From positions 19,757-83,756 of the forward strand of contig JALQPE010002323.1 of NCBI GenBank assembly GCA_030407315.1: a DNA stretch of 64,000 bases, in the 5' to 3' direction. Origin of the DNA: Asparagopsis taxiformis (Eukaryota > Rhodophyta > Florideophyceae > Bonnemaisoniales > Bonnemaisoniaceae). This document shows, piece after piece, positions 1-12,976 of the stretch. Positions within the stretch are counted from its first letter, which is position 1, and each line of letters begins with the position of its first letter. Both the position numbers and the translations under genes were made by a program. A model generated the notes under the pieces. That model was not told where the DNA came from and made no database searches. It saw only the letters and a list, made by a program, of their open reading frames with translations.

Positions 1-894
1 CGTTCGCAAATGCGTCGAGCATTGTCGTGTGCTCTGCCAACGCGTGGCAAACGGGTCCGAGGGCGTTCCTTGGTAAGCGTACCGCGTCGGCACGTTCGTT
101 TTCGTGGACTCGCGTGTCCGTCGTGCCGAACGTTCCCAGCCACGGAATGTACGTCTCACGTGGCGGGGGAGCTCTCGTATCGAATTGCGCAGCTCGTGCT
201 GCGTCCGGCGACCGCGCGTGGTCTGGCGTATCGTTAAAACGCAATTGCCTTCGTGGCGTCTCGTTGGGGCTGGCGATGGCTCGTTGCACTGTCGCCCCCC
301 TTCCGTACGTGGTCGGGGTCGTCGGACCGGGTGTTGGTGGGTATCCTCCCGGAACGGCCGGGGAGGATTGCGAGTTATAGGCGCGCGAGCCTTCGTAATT
401 CGGATCGCTTCCGCTCGGCGGAGCGGAACGTCCGGCGACGATTTCGTTGAATACTACGACAAACGAGTCGAGTCTTCCCTCCACGGCGGAGAGGCGGTTT
501 CGTAAATCTTCGTTTTCCCGTTCGAGGGTCGCTGAGCGTTCACGTAACGCACGAGCTTCGCACTCCGAGACTCCGAGTCTCTGCCTTACGGCTTCGTCGA
601 CGGCCGCGTCGCTCGCCCTTTCGATGTGACCTCGAAGGTCTTCGTACACTACGCGTAGTGCCGTGGGAGTCACGTTCCCTTCGTTGAGCTGACCGCGCGT
701 TGCGGGGTCCATGCTCACGGACTCAAACGGGCTTACCGTACGTGGTAGCTGGCCGATCGCCTCGATATCCGGCGGGATAGATCGATCAGTCGCGAAGATC
801 GCTTCTGCTGACAAGGCCACGTCGGCTTCGGCGTCCGCTGACGTTGGCAACGGTTGCCTGGGCGACGCGCTGGAATTCGACACAGCGTAATTCA
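1..894 (-). CDS. gag-like ORF of a minus-strand LTR retrotransposon, cut by the window edge
   Basis: Reading the minus strand from the ATG at 894, the frame stays open for about 298 codons to base 1, so the 3' end lies outside the window. The product starts MNYAVSNSSASPRQPLPTSA. It has an acidic N-terminus, a charged coiled coil around residues 95-150 (ARALRERSATLERENEDLRN), and then a Pro/Ser/Thr/Arg-rich stretch, as in many Ty3 gag N-termini. It begins about 100 bases inside the 660-bp LTR at 995-1654, the expected position for gag. No capsid or zinc knuckle motif is reached in the visible part, so the gag call rests on position and composition. The frame contains no stop or frameshift, so this element is younger than the decayed plus-strand element it sits in. 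Confidence 0.6.
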
Positions 895-981
895 TAGACC
901 GTCGTCTGTAGCACGTAGCTTTTCGTTAACGTAAAAGAGCTCAACCTCGTTGGTTGTCGTTATGCTCGTAGCAACTTCTAG

Positions 982-993
982 GTCGAGAGACCA
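982..993 (-). other. possible primer binding site
   Basis: On the minus strand, one base after the LTR end, the sequence reads TGGTCTCTCGAC. A PBS complementary to a tRNA 3' CCA end starts with TGG at this place. Which tRNA it would match was not determined. Confidence 0.3.
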
Positions 994-994
994 G

Positions 995-1654
995 TGTGGA
1001 ACAACGTTAGTTCTAGATAGCTGGTACGAGCTACGGACACGCTGTCCTTACGAAACGAAACGAGCAGTCCACCCGCTGGTGTTTGACTGTATTGTTAGAA
1101 CGGTAGAAGGTAGAGTGGTTAGCGAGTAGACACGAGCGTCACGACGCAACAATCCACGCGAGGATTACGTTAGCAAACGAGGTGGTACGTCACCGGAGGC
1201 GCTCTCAACCAAGCCCGGAGGCACTACACGCAATCAGCCTTACGTGCGGCGATGGGTAGGGAGTACGCAGCTCGACGGAGACGAAGCCTCGTTAGGCAGA
1301 ACGTAAACGTAAAACGTAGAAGTCAGTCGTAGACTAGAGCCGTTGCTCGATCGTTGTCTTGTCCCCTTTCCCTCCCGGCACGATGCCAATACCTATATGG
1401 CCACGATGGCATCGCTTTACAGTGTAAACACTGTTCGTAACGTCCCCGAATGGGAGAGGACCTTGTGGGTCACACGTAGGGACCCGTTGGTCCGTTGGCC
1501 GTTGCCAGTACGTTCGTTGCACACGTGTGCCGGTTGCGCGCGCGCATGCGCCAGCAATGTTCGTGCATTGCTGTCGCCGGTCGTGTCCGCCGAGATTCGA
1601 ATTCCGCGGAAAAACGTAAATATTTGCAATTTCGGAATTGCCACGTATACTACA
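995..1654 (-). repeat. LTR, 660 bp (5' LTR of the minus-strand element)
   Basis: The segment starts TGTGGAAC and ends TATACTACA on the plus strand (TG...CA). A second copy of the same length lies at 36650-37309 in the same orientation; by eye the two differ at about seven positions, including two one-base indels. That second copy has a 5-bp target duplication, which fixes the LTR ends. Gag of this element lies to the left on the minus strand, so this is its 5' LTR. The bases after it (ACGGC, 1655-1659) would be one target duplication copy, with the partner outside the window. Confidence 0.85.
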
Positions 1655-3201
1655 ACGGCTTTAGTGCCAGTCCATTAGGACAACAGGAGTTTCCTGCTCG
1701 CCGCAGCCGATCGGCTGACTTCCCTGACCCTACATCCGGTAGGGAGGAAGAAGAAGATCCCCAATTGGATCAAGTCGCAGAAGCAACCCGACACCTGTCG
1801 GACCGTGTCGACGCCCTCGCCGAATCACTATCCCAAACAGGGAATATCTCTCGCACGAGACAGCACACTCGTGCCACCGGATCTGCACCGGAAAATCCCT
1901 CGTGGAACGATGAAGAAGGACCTCTTGAGGAAGGCTTAGTGCCTTTGAAGGCCCGCGAACCCGCGTTCGACCTAGTGGTCTCCTATCGGTACTACCGACC
2001 CAAGAACAAGTCCCTAACGACTGATACCCCAATGGGTAAATCAAGAAGCTTGTATAAGCTAACGGAGAAGATCCGTAATTTCAACGCGTCATTCACGCCG
2101 TTCGATGGTACGAAACCCATCGATATCCTCCGGTTCCTCGCGGAATTTCAAGATGAATGTGATTCATGCGGAGTCTCGGAGGGAGAAGCTACCAAGTTAC
2201 TCAAGTATTTCCTGGAAGGAGAACCTCAACGGTTTATCGCCGCTGAGGCGCGAAAGCGCAAGCTTCTCAACCACCTGCATCAGCAGATCACTTGGCCTCA
2301 AGCCGTTAACGCCCTTCTGGCTCGCTACGCGACGGACAATGTCCTAGCGGACGCATATGACGCAGTAACGCGTATACGGCAAGGGCCGGATGAAGACGAA
2401 GCTGCATACGCAGACAGACTGCAGGACGCTGCACTCCTGTGTGCGAACGTCTTCTCGGAAAGAGACTTGGTCAACTACTACCTCAAGGGCCTACGCCCAG
2501 AGGTTAAACACACCGTCAAGGTGACTATAGGCCGCAGTGGCGGAGAAGATTTTCTTGCTGTCCGTAACCTTGCTAAAGGACTCAGGGACTCTCTACGAGC
2601 TTCGCTACCCGCAAAGCCGAAGGCCTACCCTACTCGGGAAATCGCGGATCGTAAACGCAAAGCGTTGCTCGCTACCGTACCCGGAGAACCGGCTGTGATA
2701 CCGCGGACCCCGCCGCCGACCTTACCTTCCCCTACCGGGAACCCAATGGGCGCGCCAATGCAGGCCCCTACCCTAACGGGAGAACATCTTAAACTCGCTG
2801 AGAGTATGATCCCCGAAGGGGCTGTTACTTGGAGATGCTCTGGCTGTCGCCAACCAGGGCACGTGTTATAACATGTATATATACACTTGTCCTTATTTAC
2901 CGCCCTCTGTGGGAACTTCGCCTTTGCGAACTACGCTTACCAGCAAGAACCGGAACAGGTTATGCGCCGCCAACAGCGCCAGTCCAATCGGTTCAACCGA
3001 AAAAGGGATTACCCTAAAGCCGTGCTCCAACGGTCAAACCCTCCAACACGCATGGTTGCGATCGCCGATGACGAAACTCATCCCAAATCGGGCCCTCTGA
3101 GGCGAGACGTTTTAGAACGTAACGGATCTTCCGTAATGGCTCAAAACGTTGCCGACGCCTTGGAAACCTCCGACGACTCCGACACGTCGTCGGAAAACTA
3201 A
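1655..3201 (+). pseudogene. gag: Ty3/gypsy gag, truncated and broken
   Basis: The frame is open from the nested LTR at 1654; the real start was removed or displaced by that insertion. A short coiled coil (LDQVAEATRHLSDRVDALAE) is followed by a capsid-like helical region with FTPFDGTKPIDILRFLAEFQ and LVNYYLKGLRPEV, typical of retrotransposon gag. A CCHC zinc knuckle begins CSGCRQPGH (about 2836-2862) but breaks off at an in-frame TAA at 2869-2871. About a dozen extra AT-rich bases near 2868-2882 look like an insertion that removed the last cysteine and shifted the frame. The frame reopens to 3201 with a basic, Gln/Arg-rich tail. The gag stop and the pol ATG overlap as TAATG at 3199-3203. Confidence 0.85.
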
Positions 3202-6200
3202 TGACGGGGAGTGAGGTGTCGCACTCCCGTCAGGAGGTGGAGCGATTACGCTACTCGGTGGACATCTCACCACACTGTGGTTGGCAACCACCTCCGCAGG
3301 GAAAGGCTGCAACTCCCTCTAGGGACCAAAGTCTTTCCCAGACACCAACCCCTTCGGGTTCCCCCACAGGGACTCGAACCTCAAGGCCGAAAGCCTCATG
3401 CCTTCTTAAGGCCGCCCATTACGTAGTAATGGGTTCCATCGGACTCGATCCGTCAATTCTCATGCCTATGCGTATGGTGATGGACACCGGGTCCGGACCA
3501 TCGGTCATCCAGGAAAGGAGCTTACCCAGCAACTGGGAACAATTTCAAGTCCCTACGGGGAAAGTTCCGCAACTGGCCGATGCTAACGGAAATCCTCTTC
3601 GGATAAAAGGCAAGATAATACTGTCATTACAGTTAGGCCACAAGTCCTTTGAGGAAGAATTCTTCGTCGCGCCTGCGTTGGCCGTACCCCTCATCTTGGG
3701 AACTGGGGCAATGAATACCCACGTAGATGCAATTAGGTGCCGGGCCCAACGAATATATATTCACGACGGCGGGTCGATAGCTATCCTAGTGATGTCGCCT
3801 ACGCGTAAAACATCCCCCACCCTTTCGTGCTACGTGGATGCCTCGCGACCCTCTAATGGGATTAACTTAGACCGCCAGCCTCATGGCATTCGATTGTCAC
3901 AAAGTGTGAATGTTCCTCCGCGGAGTCAAGTAACAACTACTGTTGTATGCGCCGGTGGCGGCTTGAGTATACTCTCACCGAGAGATCGGATCCTTCACCG
4001 ACATCGTGTCTCTATCCCGAATGGGGTTGCGGAAGTCATCCCGCGACAGGAATTCCTGACTATATTAACTAACTTCGGTACATCCGACAAGTACCTCCCT
4101 AAAGGGACAATTATAGGCTATGCCCTTCGGGCACCCGAACGGCCAATGCGCCCCATGGCTCTCAGCCGTTCTACCCCTTCCTCCCAAGAGGCCTCCACTA
4201 TGGTGACTACTCTCCATCAGGAGCAAGAGGCCGAGGCCACACAACCATCAAGTTGGAAGCAAGAAGTCTCTCTAGACCACCTTGGTCAAATCCCGTTGAG
4301 GGAACGCATCCTTAGCATGCTATCTCGACACGAGTCTATGTGGGATGGATCCCTAGGGGACATCCGCGCTACGGAACACCGAATCGACATCGTCGAAGGG
4401 AGCAAGCCTCGACGGCAACAACCCTACCGGATGGGACCCGCTCGTCGAGAGATTGCCCGTAAGGAAATAACCAGCATGCTGGAAAAAGGAGTGATCGAAC
4501 CGTCGACCTCCGAATGGGCTAGCCCAGTGGTTCTTGTCCCGAAGAAGGATGGTAAATTACGCTTTTGCGTCGACTATAGGGGTCTTAACGACATCACTGT
4601 CAATGATGTGTACCCCCTTCCACGAATGGATGATTGTATTGACTCCCTCGGAGATGCTCAAGTATTCACCACATTGGATTGTAATTCTGGCTATTGGCAG
4701 ATTCCTGTTGCACAGGACGACCGTGACAAAACGGCATTCACCTCCCATTTGGGGACATATCGTTTCAAACGATTGCCTTTTGGCTTGAAGAATGCACCGG
4801 CAACGTTTCAGCGTGCCATCGACATTATTCTTAGCAGCGTTCGCTGGCAGACCTGTCTGATTTACTTAGACGATGTGATCGTATTCTCTCGGGACGAAGC
4901 CGAACATCTCCACCATGTGGACTAAGTACTCTCCCTCCTACGGGAAGCAGGCGTCACCCTGAAGTTGACAAAGTGTCATTTCTTCGAAAAGAAGGTCGAC
5001 TACCTGGGACATGTCGTGATGCCAGGAAAGCTAGCTGTTGCACAGAACGCCACTTCGGCTATCGCTGACGCGATCTTTCCGCAAACGCCTACGCAAATGC
5101 GATCCTTCCTCGGAAGATGTGGCGTCTTTCGACGATTCATCAAAGGGTATGCCGCAATTGCGCACCCCTTGAACGAAATGCTAACCAAAGACAGCCTCCC
5201 TAAATTCGGGAAAGAACCTCCTACCGAGGACCAACGATGCGCGTTCAACGCTCTCAAGGAGGTCATGACCCAGCCGCCGATACTGGCTCTACCCAAGTTG
5301 GGTCAACCCTACACCGTAGACACGGACGCTTCCGCATACCAAATAGGATGCGCTCTGCTTCAGCAGCAAGGGGAAGAGAACGACCTCAAGCCAATTGGCT
5401 ATTGGTCGCGGACCTTGACTAAACCTGAAAGAGGTTACTCCCCTACGGAGCGCGAGTGCTTAGCCGTCGTATCGTCGTATGGGCCGTCACTATCCTACGT
5501 CCATACTTGGAGCAAACAAAGTTTGTAGTCCGGACGGACCATAACGCGCTGCGTTGGCTTATGAATATCAACGACCCTTCAGGGAGACTATGCCGCTGGC
5601 GCCTCCGACTTGCGGGATTTGACTATCAAATAGTCTACCGACCCGGTCGGGTTCACCAACTACCAGACGCCTTATCGCGTGTAGAGACTACCGGCGAGAC
5701 GCCCGTCACTATTGAAGATGAAATACCAACTCTGTTGGCCACGCACACACCGCAAGGTGAAACATCCCTGGATGATGACACTGATGTTTGGTTCTACGAC
5801 CTTTCTCTAGCAAGAGACCACGCCGAGGAGACGCCTAATCGCAACGGTACACCCGTCTTAACAACTCATCCGCAAACGGAAAACTACTGCCCGATAACTC
5901 TCCAAGAGTGGCTCGAAGAGCAACGAACAGACGACTTCTGTCAACAGGCCCTGGCCTCGCAGAAGTCTGACTCTCTCTTCTTCGAAGATGAAGACGGTGT
6001 CCTTTGTAGGAAGTCCAAATTGGACGGGTCATCCCAGATTGTGGTACCCAAAGCCTTGCGGCTACGTCTATTGACGATGTGCCACCACGGCATATTGGCA
6101 GGACATCCTGGTCAGAACCGCATGTACGACACGATGCGCCTATCTTACTACTGGCCTGCAATGGCTGCGGACATAACCGGAACGGTTGAACGCTGTTCAG

Positions 6201-8247
6201 CGTGTGCGAGAAACCGATTACGGTTGCGCAAACATGCGAGTACCCTCCAGCTGTTCCCAGCTACCACACCATTGGATGACGTTGCAATTGACCTCCTCAG
6301 TCCTCTACCTCGTACCAAGAAAGGTAACGTGCACCTACTGGTGATTTCATGTCGCTTCTCCAAGCTCACCCAAGTGGTGCCCCTGCGAAGCATTACGGCT
6401 TACCATGTGGCAGTAGCCTTTTGTACACATTGGGTGTTTAAGTATGGTCCTCCACGGACATTACTATCCGATAACGGTCCGCAATTTGCGTCGAAGTTCT
6501 TCCAGGCTGTCTGCCTCCAGTTAGGAACGAATAACGTCTTCACGACGGCTTACCATCCCCAGACAAATGGGCAAGTCGAACGGTATAACCGTACTCTATT
6601 GAGCATGCTACGTAATTACGTTAAAGATAACCAGGACGACTGGGATGTCTACGCATCAGCGTTAACCTATGCGTACAATACGCACGTGCATCGCACAACG
6701 GGTACCACACCCTTCGACCTAATCCTAAGCCGACCTCCACCGCCATATGCGACACACCATTCGGTGAAAAGGAGGGCAACGCCAGACGCGTTCACGAAGC
6801 AAGACTTCTTACGCCGTATTACGGATACCATTGATATGGCAGGTAAACGCCTTCACAGCGCGCAAGCACGTTACAAGCGTAACTTCGACCGGCCAATCCG
6901 GAAGTCTAAACGACTCATCACTACCGATGATTACGTTTATCTGGATAACCCAGAAGTCCGTGAACGGAACAAGCTAACTCCAATAGCTCAAGGTCCCTAT
7001 AGGGTTATTCGTGCCGGACGGCGAACGGTTTACATCGACCGCGATGGTATCACCGAAAAGGTTAGTCTCGATAGAGTTGCACTCGCTCCGCGACCAACCG
7101 AGGAACCAACCTTGCCACCTCCGCTAACGCACAAGCGTCACCATAAGGTGCAGACTCCCTCGCGCCGAATACACAACGACGTCAGCCGCCGGGCGACGGC
7201 CAACAATACGCGCCAAACAAATCACCTTCACCAACTCCTAATCAGGAATACCCCTTCAGGGATCAACCATCGTCTCCACGACAACCTACAATTAGGATAA
7301 CACCTGAAGGTAGTGGTTTGGGACAAACCACCCTTCAGGAGGGGGCCCCCGACGCTGTGCGCGTAAGCAAAAATTTCGCAACACCCTCTCGGGATGAACC
7401 TTGTAGTCTTTCACCCTTCGGTAACTTACCCACAATTGGGAATGAAGCACACGACCCAAGTCGTTCCCCCACCCAGCCGGTAACTACCAACCGCAATCGC
7501 ACACAATTGCGAAGAAGTCAACAAAGACGCCATGACAACTCTGCCAATGCAGACCAAGACGTCAACCCAGACCGGGCTCTTACATCGCACAAGCGAACGT
7601 TGCGACAAGACACGACAAATGTCGACGCTGCTGAAGCCGCCCGAAGACGTTCGAACCGCACAATTGCGACGAGAGGACAACCATCCAGGTCACGCGTACA
7701 GACGCCGATTTCTCCACAATGAGATGTGAACCCTCCATCGGGAGCCGAACTTCGCATAGCGAACCAAGCAAGTCAAGTACCCGCCCATTTGGCAAAACCC
7801 AAACCGGGTCGACACGCTCGCTCAAGCGCGAAGAAGATAGCCACGGCAAACCCCGTAAGGTCTTTGGCAGACACCCCCAATGGGAAACAAGAGAAAGCGC
7901 CACAGGGCACGCAGCCGAACTCGGAACGAGTAGCTCTCCCTGAAGGGACGAAGGAAACCCCAGAGGGAAGTAGCGACGCCGAACGCGCAACCTCAGAGGA
8001 GGAATATCCCATCGATGATCTCATCGATTACGTCACTGACGACGATGGGGAACAATGGTTCCTTGTGAAATGGTATGGCTACCGAAAGCCGACATGGACG
8101 CAACGCGCGAACGTCCCCCCTGAATGGGCATCAAGGTACTTCCGTCGAAGACAACACCGCGAAGGTGACCGGCAACCACGCCGAGCGCGCACGCGCAAAC
8201 CCAAGAGAGGGAAGAAGATGCGTAACCCCACAGGGACAAGAACCTAA
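3201..8247 (+). pseudogene. pol: Ty3/gypsy chromovirus pol (protease, RT, RNase H, integrase, chromodomain), inactivated
   Basis: Domains in order: aspartic protease with MDTGSGPSV (about 3480); reverse transcriptase with RFCVDYRGLND and the catalytic IYLDDVIVF (about 4860); RNase H with DTDASAYQIG and RTDHNALRW; integrase with an HHCC zinc region (HHGILAGH ... CSAC) and a DDE core with D in AIDLL, D in LLSDNGPQF and E in NGQVERYNR; and a C-terminal chromodomain near 8000-8150 (YPIDDLIDYVTDDDGEQW, then FLVKWYGYRKPTW). Lesions: in-frame TAA at 4923-4925 just after YLDD; an 8-bp tandem duplication at 5465-5480 shifting the frame in RNase H; a frame change between about 7147 and 7200; and an in-frame TGA at 7720-7722. 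The chromodomain places it among chromoviruses. It cannot make its own enzymes. Confidence 0.93.
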
Positions 8248-8527
8248 CAAGGAACCCACTGGGTGGAGCTACCAAACCTCGGAGGGTCAAGCCAAAAAGG
8301 GCGCACTTTATCACCGCCAACTGGAGCCATTGTGGAAATTAAGATTTTCAGGAAATGAAAAAATTGGCCAAAAAGGGTTTCAACAAACAAATACGCACGT
8401 CAGCGTGATGATGCATCTTTAATGTACCTCAGAGGTGCCTCAGGACTACCTGATGAACAATGGCGCAACGCAAAAGCGTGTTCAAACTACCGTTAGAGGT
8501 TATTCTCCCAAAGGCAATTGCCAGTCC
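8248..8527. other. spacer between pol and the antisense ORF
   Basis: Short untranslated tail between two converging reading frames of the chromovirus. No gene or clear repeat was seen. Confidence 0.5.
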
Positions 8528-11500
8528 TTAGCGACGATAATGGCTAGAAGGCCGAGGCCGATGAGAGGCAGACGGTGCCGTAGGGGCAGGAGCGCGTACA
8601 TTCGTCGAAGGACGAGGATGGCGGGGTGCAACCCTTGCGAAGGTAGGATTACGGCGTAAACCGCGTTGCGGAACTGCACTAGAACCCCGACGACGGGCAG
8701 GCACAGGGCCATGCGAAGACGCAACCGCAGAGGCGGATAACCCAACTGCTGGGATGGACGCGGGAGGCGGAGAAACATCTGGCGACTCAGGCGACCCTAA
8801 CCGGGCATCAAGACGCGCAAGTAAAGGATTACTAGCATCCGCAGCACCCACGGGGGAATGAAGACGAGTACGCACGTTGCGTTCGGGAAGACCCTCATCG
8901 GGAGACCTAGCGCGACGACGCGAGTAACCAGGCTGAACTGCCTCCTCGCCACCCTCTTCGGGAATAACTGCTTGCTGCAGTAGACGCCTGGCGTCCTCCA
9001 ACTCACCTTCTAATTCCCCAATCCGGGTTCGCAATTCTGCTGCCTCCAGGCGTGCGGCCTCAACCTCCCTATCCGCTGTGCGGCGACGCTCTCGGGCGAT
9101 GTTACGCTGTTCGCGTCCTTGCTTATAGCGAGCAGCTAACGTGATGCACGACAATGCAAGTCCATCCAACGCGGATCTTACGATGTAACGCCCATTGGCA
9201 GAGGCAAAAATGGAAGCCACCGTACCATCCCCGAGATCATCGGCCAACCGCCGCACATGCGGAATCGATAGCAACTCGCGACTCGACAATTCCCCACGTA
9301 GGATATCCACAGCTGGAGGCTGACGCGTGACTACATCATCACCGGTCACGGATGGCTCAGAGCCTTGGTCGGATGTCAGAAGCGCCTCCATGGCGGGACC
9401 CACTTGGGATGAAGGGGCAGCTGTAGGCTGAGGGGTTGGCGCGGTAGGCGCGACGGTCATCGGGACCTGACTTTCGTACAAGTCATCAGCACCACTGGGT
9501 GGTAAGGAAGCAACAGGAGCGAAGCTCCGTCCTGCGTAAGGCGAACGCCCAGCTGGGCCTCCCGCCTCGGCGGCCGTCCACCACGGACGCGGCACAAATG
9601 CCTCGCCAACAGGCTGATATTTGTAAGAGTCGGGGTGACCGTCGGAATACCTGTCAGGCTCCACGCCGTAATACCCATCTTCGGTGAACTCACCATCTCT
9701 GCGATAAGGCGGCAGCTCTGCGACTGTACCATCCCGATGGTTTAACACGTTAATACGTAACGCCCTCACCGGCAAGTCAACAGTCCTGTAGATAACCACC
9801 TTCTCCGGTGCCACTCCTGTGATGTTGGTACTGACCAATTCCTGCGGATAATCATCACCCCCAAGGGCCACCTTCAGCAACCGACGCACTACCGAACCAG
9901 GTAACTCCCGACTATAGGGGACCACGTCCGACACCGGAATCTTCGGGATATCGTACCAAGTACTGCTCACCCTATTGAGGAGTTCCTCCGCCATCACCGG
10001 CACAAAGCCCCGCGTCTCGGCGGTACGAGCCAACTCGATCCCTATAAGGATATCCCTCTCCAGCTCGAGGTACGATCGGAACCTGTCCATCCGCCATTCG
10101 GGCGCGTCGCGAAGAGCGGAATTGTGGAAGTACACCAGCGACGGAGGGTCGGCAACGGGCAAACACATCAGTGGAGATGACTGGCCTTCCCAAGTGGGAT
10201 CATCCCATAGCGGGTCCAAAGCTTCCCTGGCTACCTTCATGGGTCTAGTGGCCGGCTCAGCAGAGCTACCATGACGGTGCGCGAACACGCGATAATCATT
10301 CGCCGTCACCTGACGCCCCATCCTTCGGGAAGTAACCCTAGCGTGCAAACGCATATGATGCTCATAGCTACCCGTATCGGGACGTGGAGGGTACGCAAAC
10401 CAGCGTGACCGAACCATCGGTAGATCCGCTACGGAGCCTTGGTACGATCCCTCTTGGAACAAGCGACGATTCATACGTTAGACGTAAAGCGCATCTCCGG
10501 GATGGAGCAGGAAAGTCCTGTCGCTGCATAGCGTATGGGGGACACGGAAGTGACGCATAGGGCGACTCGAAGGGAGACGGGCGTAAGCCGACCAACATTC
10601 GTTTTGAACCTGATGGTTTTGACCCCGGAGGGAGCTCATGAGAAGCATATCGCGACGTAACTCGCTTCTCGGGCGATCCGTAAAGTCCCTACGAGGGAGC
10701 CGCGCAAACGGGTAGTGTTCCCAAGGAGCGGCGAGCTCACGCCTGAAAGGCAAGGCTTGCGAGTCGAATACCACGAGTTCATCAGCATTGGCTGGGTAGA
10801 ATTCTCCCATGGAGCGCCAATTGGCAGTCGGCTTAGGTGCCCGAGGGGGAGTGTCGTGTGACGTAACAGCTGGTGCTGGGGCAGACGCAACCGCGTAAGG
10901 ATCAACTAGGGCGGTGCCCGACGGTCTTATGCCTACAGAAGCATCGGCGGCAGCCGCACCAGACCCACTTCGGGTAACTCTGCCAGTAGAGGCATATGGG
11001 TCTATGACCTTCTCGACAGCTTGAGCATTAGCCTTTTCGGCTGCTGCCTTCTCGGCTTCTGCTCGAGCTGCCTCGCGGCGCAATTCTTCTTCTCTACGCT
11101 TTCGAGCGTCCGCCAGTATCTGCTGGTTGCGGCGACCATATTCCTCATAGGGATTCGCTGAAGCGTCACGACCAGAAGAGGTACGAGCCGCAGGGGCGGA
11201 AGGACGAGAAGTAATCGGACGCGAACTTGGCGAAGGCCTGACGTTCGGCTGCCTTGTTGGCCTGGGCGTAGCGCCTCCCTCGGCGACGACTTTTATCACC
11301 TCCTCGGTGTCGGCCGGCATGGCTCCCTTTGGGGACGGGCCGGCGGCCTTCGATGACTCACCTTCGCGTGACGGCGGATTAACCGATGACGGTTTTACAC
11401 TAGCCACTGGGGTGGAAGGCTTCGGGGAAGCAGGCGATTCAGCCGGAACAGAGTCGCGCTCTTGTGCGCTTGCCCTGGTAGGGGGGACCGTCTCTTCGGA

Positions 11501-11793
11501 ACGTGCTTGCGCACTCACAACCTTGCCAGCAGGCGACGCTGGATCAGCGGTGCCTTTGGCGGCAGTCGAACGCGTTCGCGTTTGCGATTGAGCCGCGGTG
11601 GCTGACGGCACGCGTGGCGCGGAAGTCGACGAAGACTAGCCGGTGTAGGCGGAACCCCGGTGCGGGAGGAGGAAGCTTGGTGGCGAGTCGTGGGACGGCG
11701 AACGCTGGAGCGTGTGGTAGGGCGGTTGGGCGAACCCATATTGTCTCCTTCCTCTTCAGAGGATTCGAATTGAATCGGAGCACGAGGGGTCAT
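8528..11793 (-). pseudogene. antisense accessory ORF of the chromovirus (coiled-coil, Ala/Pro/Ser-rich), broken
   Basis: This frame runs opposite to gag-pol, between the chromodomain and the probable 3' LTR. Two long pieces, 11611-10478 (377 codons) and 10474-8528 (648 codons), are in the same frame and separated by a single TAA at 10480-10478, so they were one protein of about 1,025 residues. An N-terminal piece starting MTPRAPIQFESSEEEGDN at 11793 joins through a frameshift near 11635. The order is a disordered Ser/Pro/Ala N-terminus, a Lys/Glu-rich helix (ADARKRREEELRREAARA), a globular middle, a second coiled coil (near 9000-9120) and a Pro/Ser/Arg tail. No enzyme motif was recognised. 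The plus-strand ORF at 41723-44977 has the same layout and weak matches in the middle, so this looks like an element-encoded family and not chance ORFs. Confidence 0.7.
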
Positions 11794-12280
11794 CCTAAAA
11801 GCCAGTAGAGGCGATGACGGACGTTGATAAAAACCCTGAAGCGGGACGAATAAGTGGCCTATTGGCTTAAGTCTCCGGGAGGGAGCTGCGCTATTCAACC
11901 CAGGAAGGGGATCGCGAGGCAATGGGCCGAAACGGCAAATGCAAGCCTCGAATTGGCACCGCTCGTGCGATCACGCGGCTAATTATTTCGCAGATGGACG
12001 CAAAAACCCTTTGAGGGATAATGGAAAGGACGCGAATGCGTGGACGCAGTTGGACACCGAAGGGGTGAATGCGCTGTTTTGCGTTAGGACGATGATGAAC
12101 CTGTAACAGGTATTGATTCCAATAGGAAACGGTCGGGCGGAACTCGGGAAGAGTCGGATGGACAACACATTTAGTGTGCACGCGCCGCGCGCGGGAAAAT
12201 TTTGAATTGCACAATGCAACGGCCACAGCCAAAAATTGTAATTTTTATTTGATCAAATTTTGTCGGGACGACAAATCTCT
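11794..12280. other. untranslated region upstream of the antisense ORF
   Basis: Only short, poorly supported frames. It lies between the antisense ORF start and the polypurine tract and may hold the antisense promoter, but no motif was identified. Confidence 0.4.
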
Positions 12281-12293
12281 CAGGAGGGGGCCG
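12281..12293 (+). other. probable polypurine tract
   Basis: CAGGAGGGGGCCG directly precedes a TG that can start the 3' LTR, as expected for the plus-strand primer of a Ty3-type element. Confidence 0.45.
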
Positions 12294-12976
12294 TGTCGTA
12301 CCGCCTGGCGGTCCTCGCTGATCGAGCCGTGTCGCTTCCCTATTGGGTACCCACTTACGGGATGTGCCAATCAGAACGCACCAGCCAACTGGCGTGTTTC
12401 CTATACTTAGGACCAGCTAAGGCTGACAAATAACCCCACCCGGGCCTATCGGCCCCGGCCAAGACCCCACAAGGGGCAAATTTTAACTTAGGCTGATCAG
12501 CCATACATTACAATGTAAGCCTATTGGCAATGACCTCGCGGGTAGGCGAGCGCCAGTAATTGGGTCCTGATTGGTCACTAACTGGATATTTATTCCTAAC
12601 TACTAACCCTAGCTTACAGTAGATTTAGTATAAAACCGCCACTGGAATAGCCAGTAGGCACGGTTTCTAGAGTAACGTAAACTCAAGTGGAATTACGACC
12701 CACAGGAACAGTGTTCACATACCTATTGTTCAACCCCTCTCCGGGAAAACCTTAGGGTTATCCAACAGCTCGACGGATTACGTCATCTTGCTCCATTAAT
12801 ACGCACCTCGCGTGAGCGCTATAATCGCACAACCCCCGCCGGGTAGCGATACCTTCTCTCTTACGAGACTACCCGCCGGGTACCTATAAGGTTCATCTGC
12901 TCTACCACTTCCTCTACCGAGGCTCGGGACACCTGTCGGGTGGTTTGCCGCACTAGCGGATTTTCTACCTGCTACA
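12294..12976 (+). repeat. probable 3' LTR of the chromovirus
   Basis: The proposed LTR starts TGTCGTA after a polypurine tract and ends GCTACA, where an unrelated reading frame begins (about 683 bp). It contains TATAAAA at 12629-12635. The 5' copy would be left of the window, so the ends cannot be confirmed here. The five bases after it, GTTAC (12977-12981), are the candidate target duplication. Confidence 0.5.

Noticed and set aside
1495..1654. Start of the gag frame inside the LTR
   Set aside because: These codons belong to the LTR of the opposite-strand nested element; the open frame across the junction is accidental.
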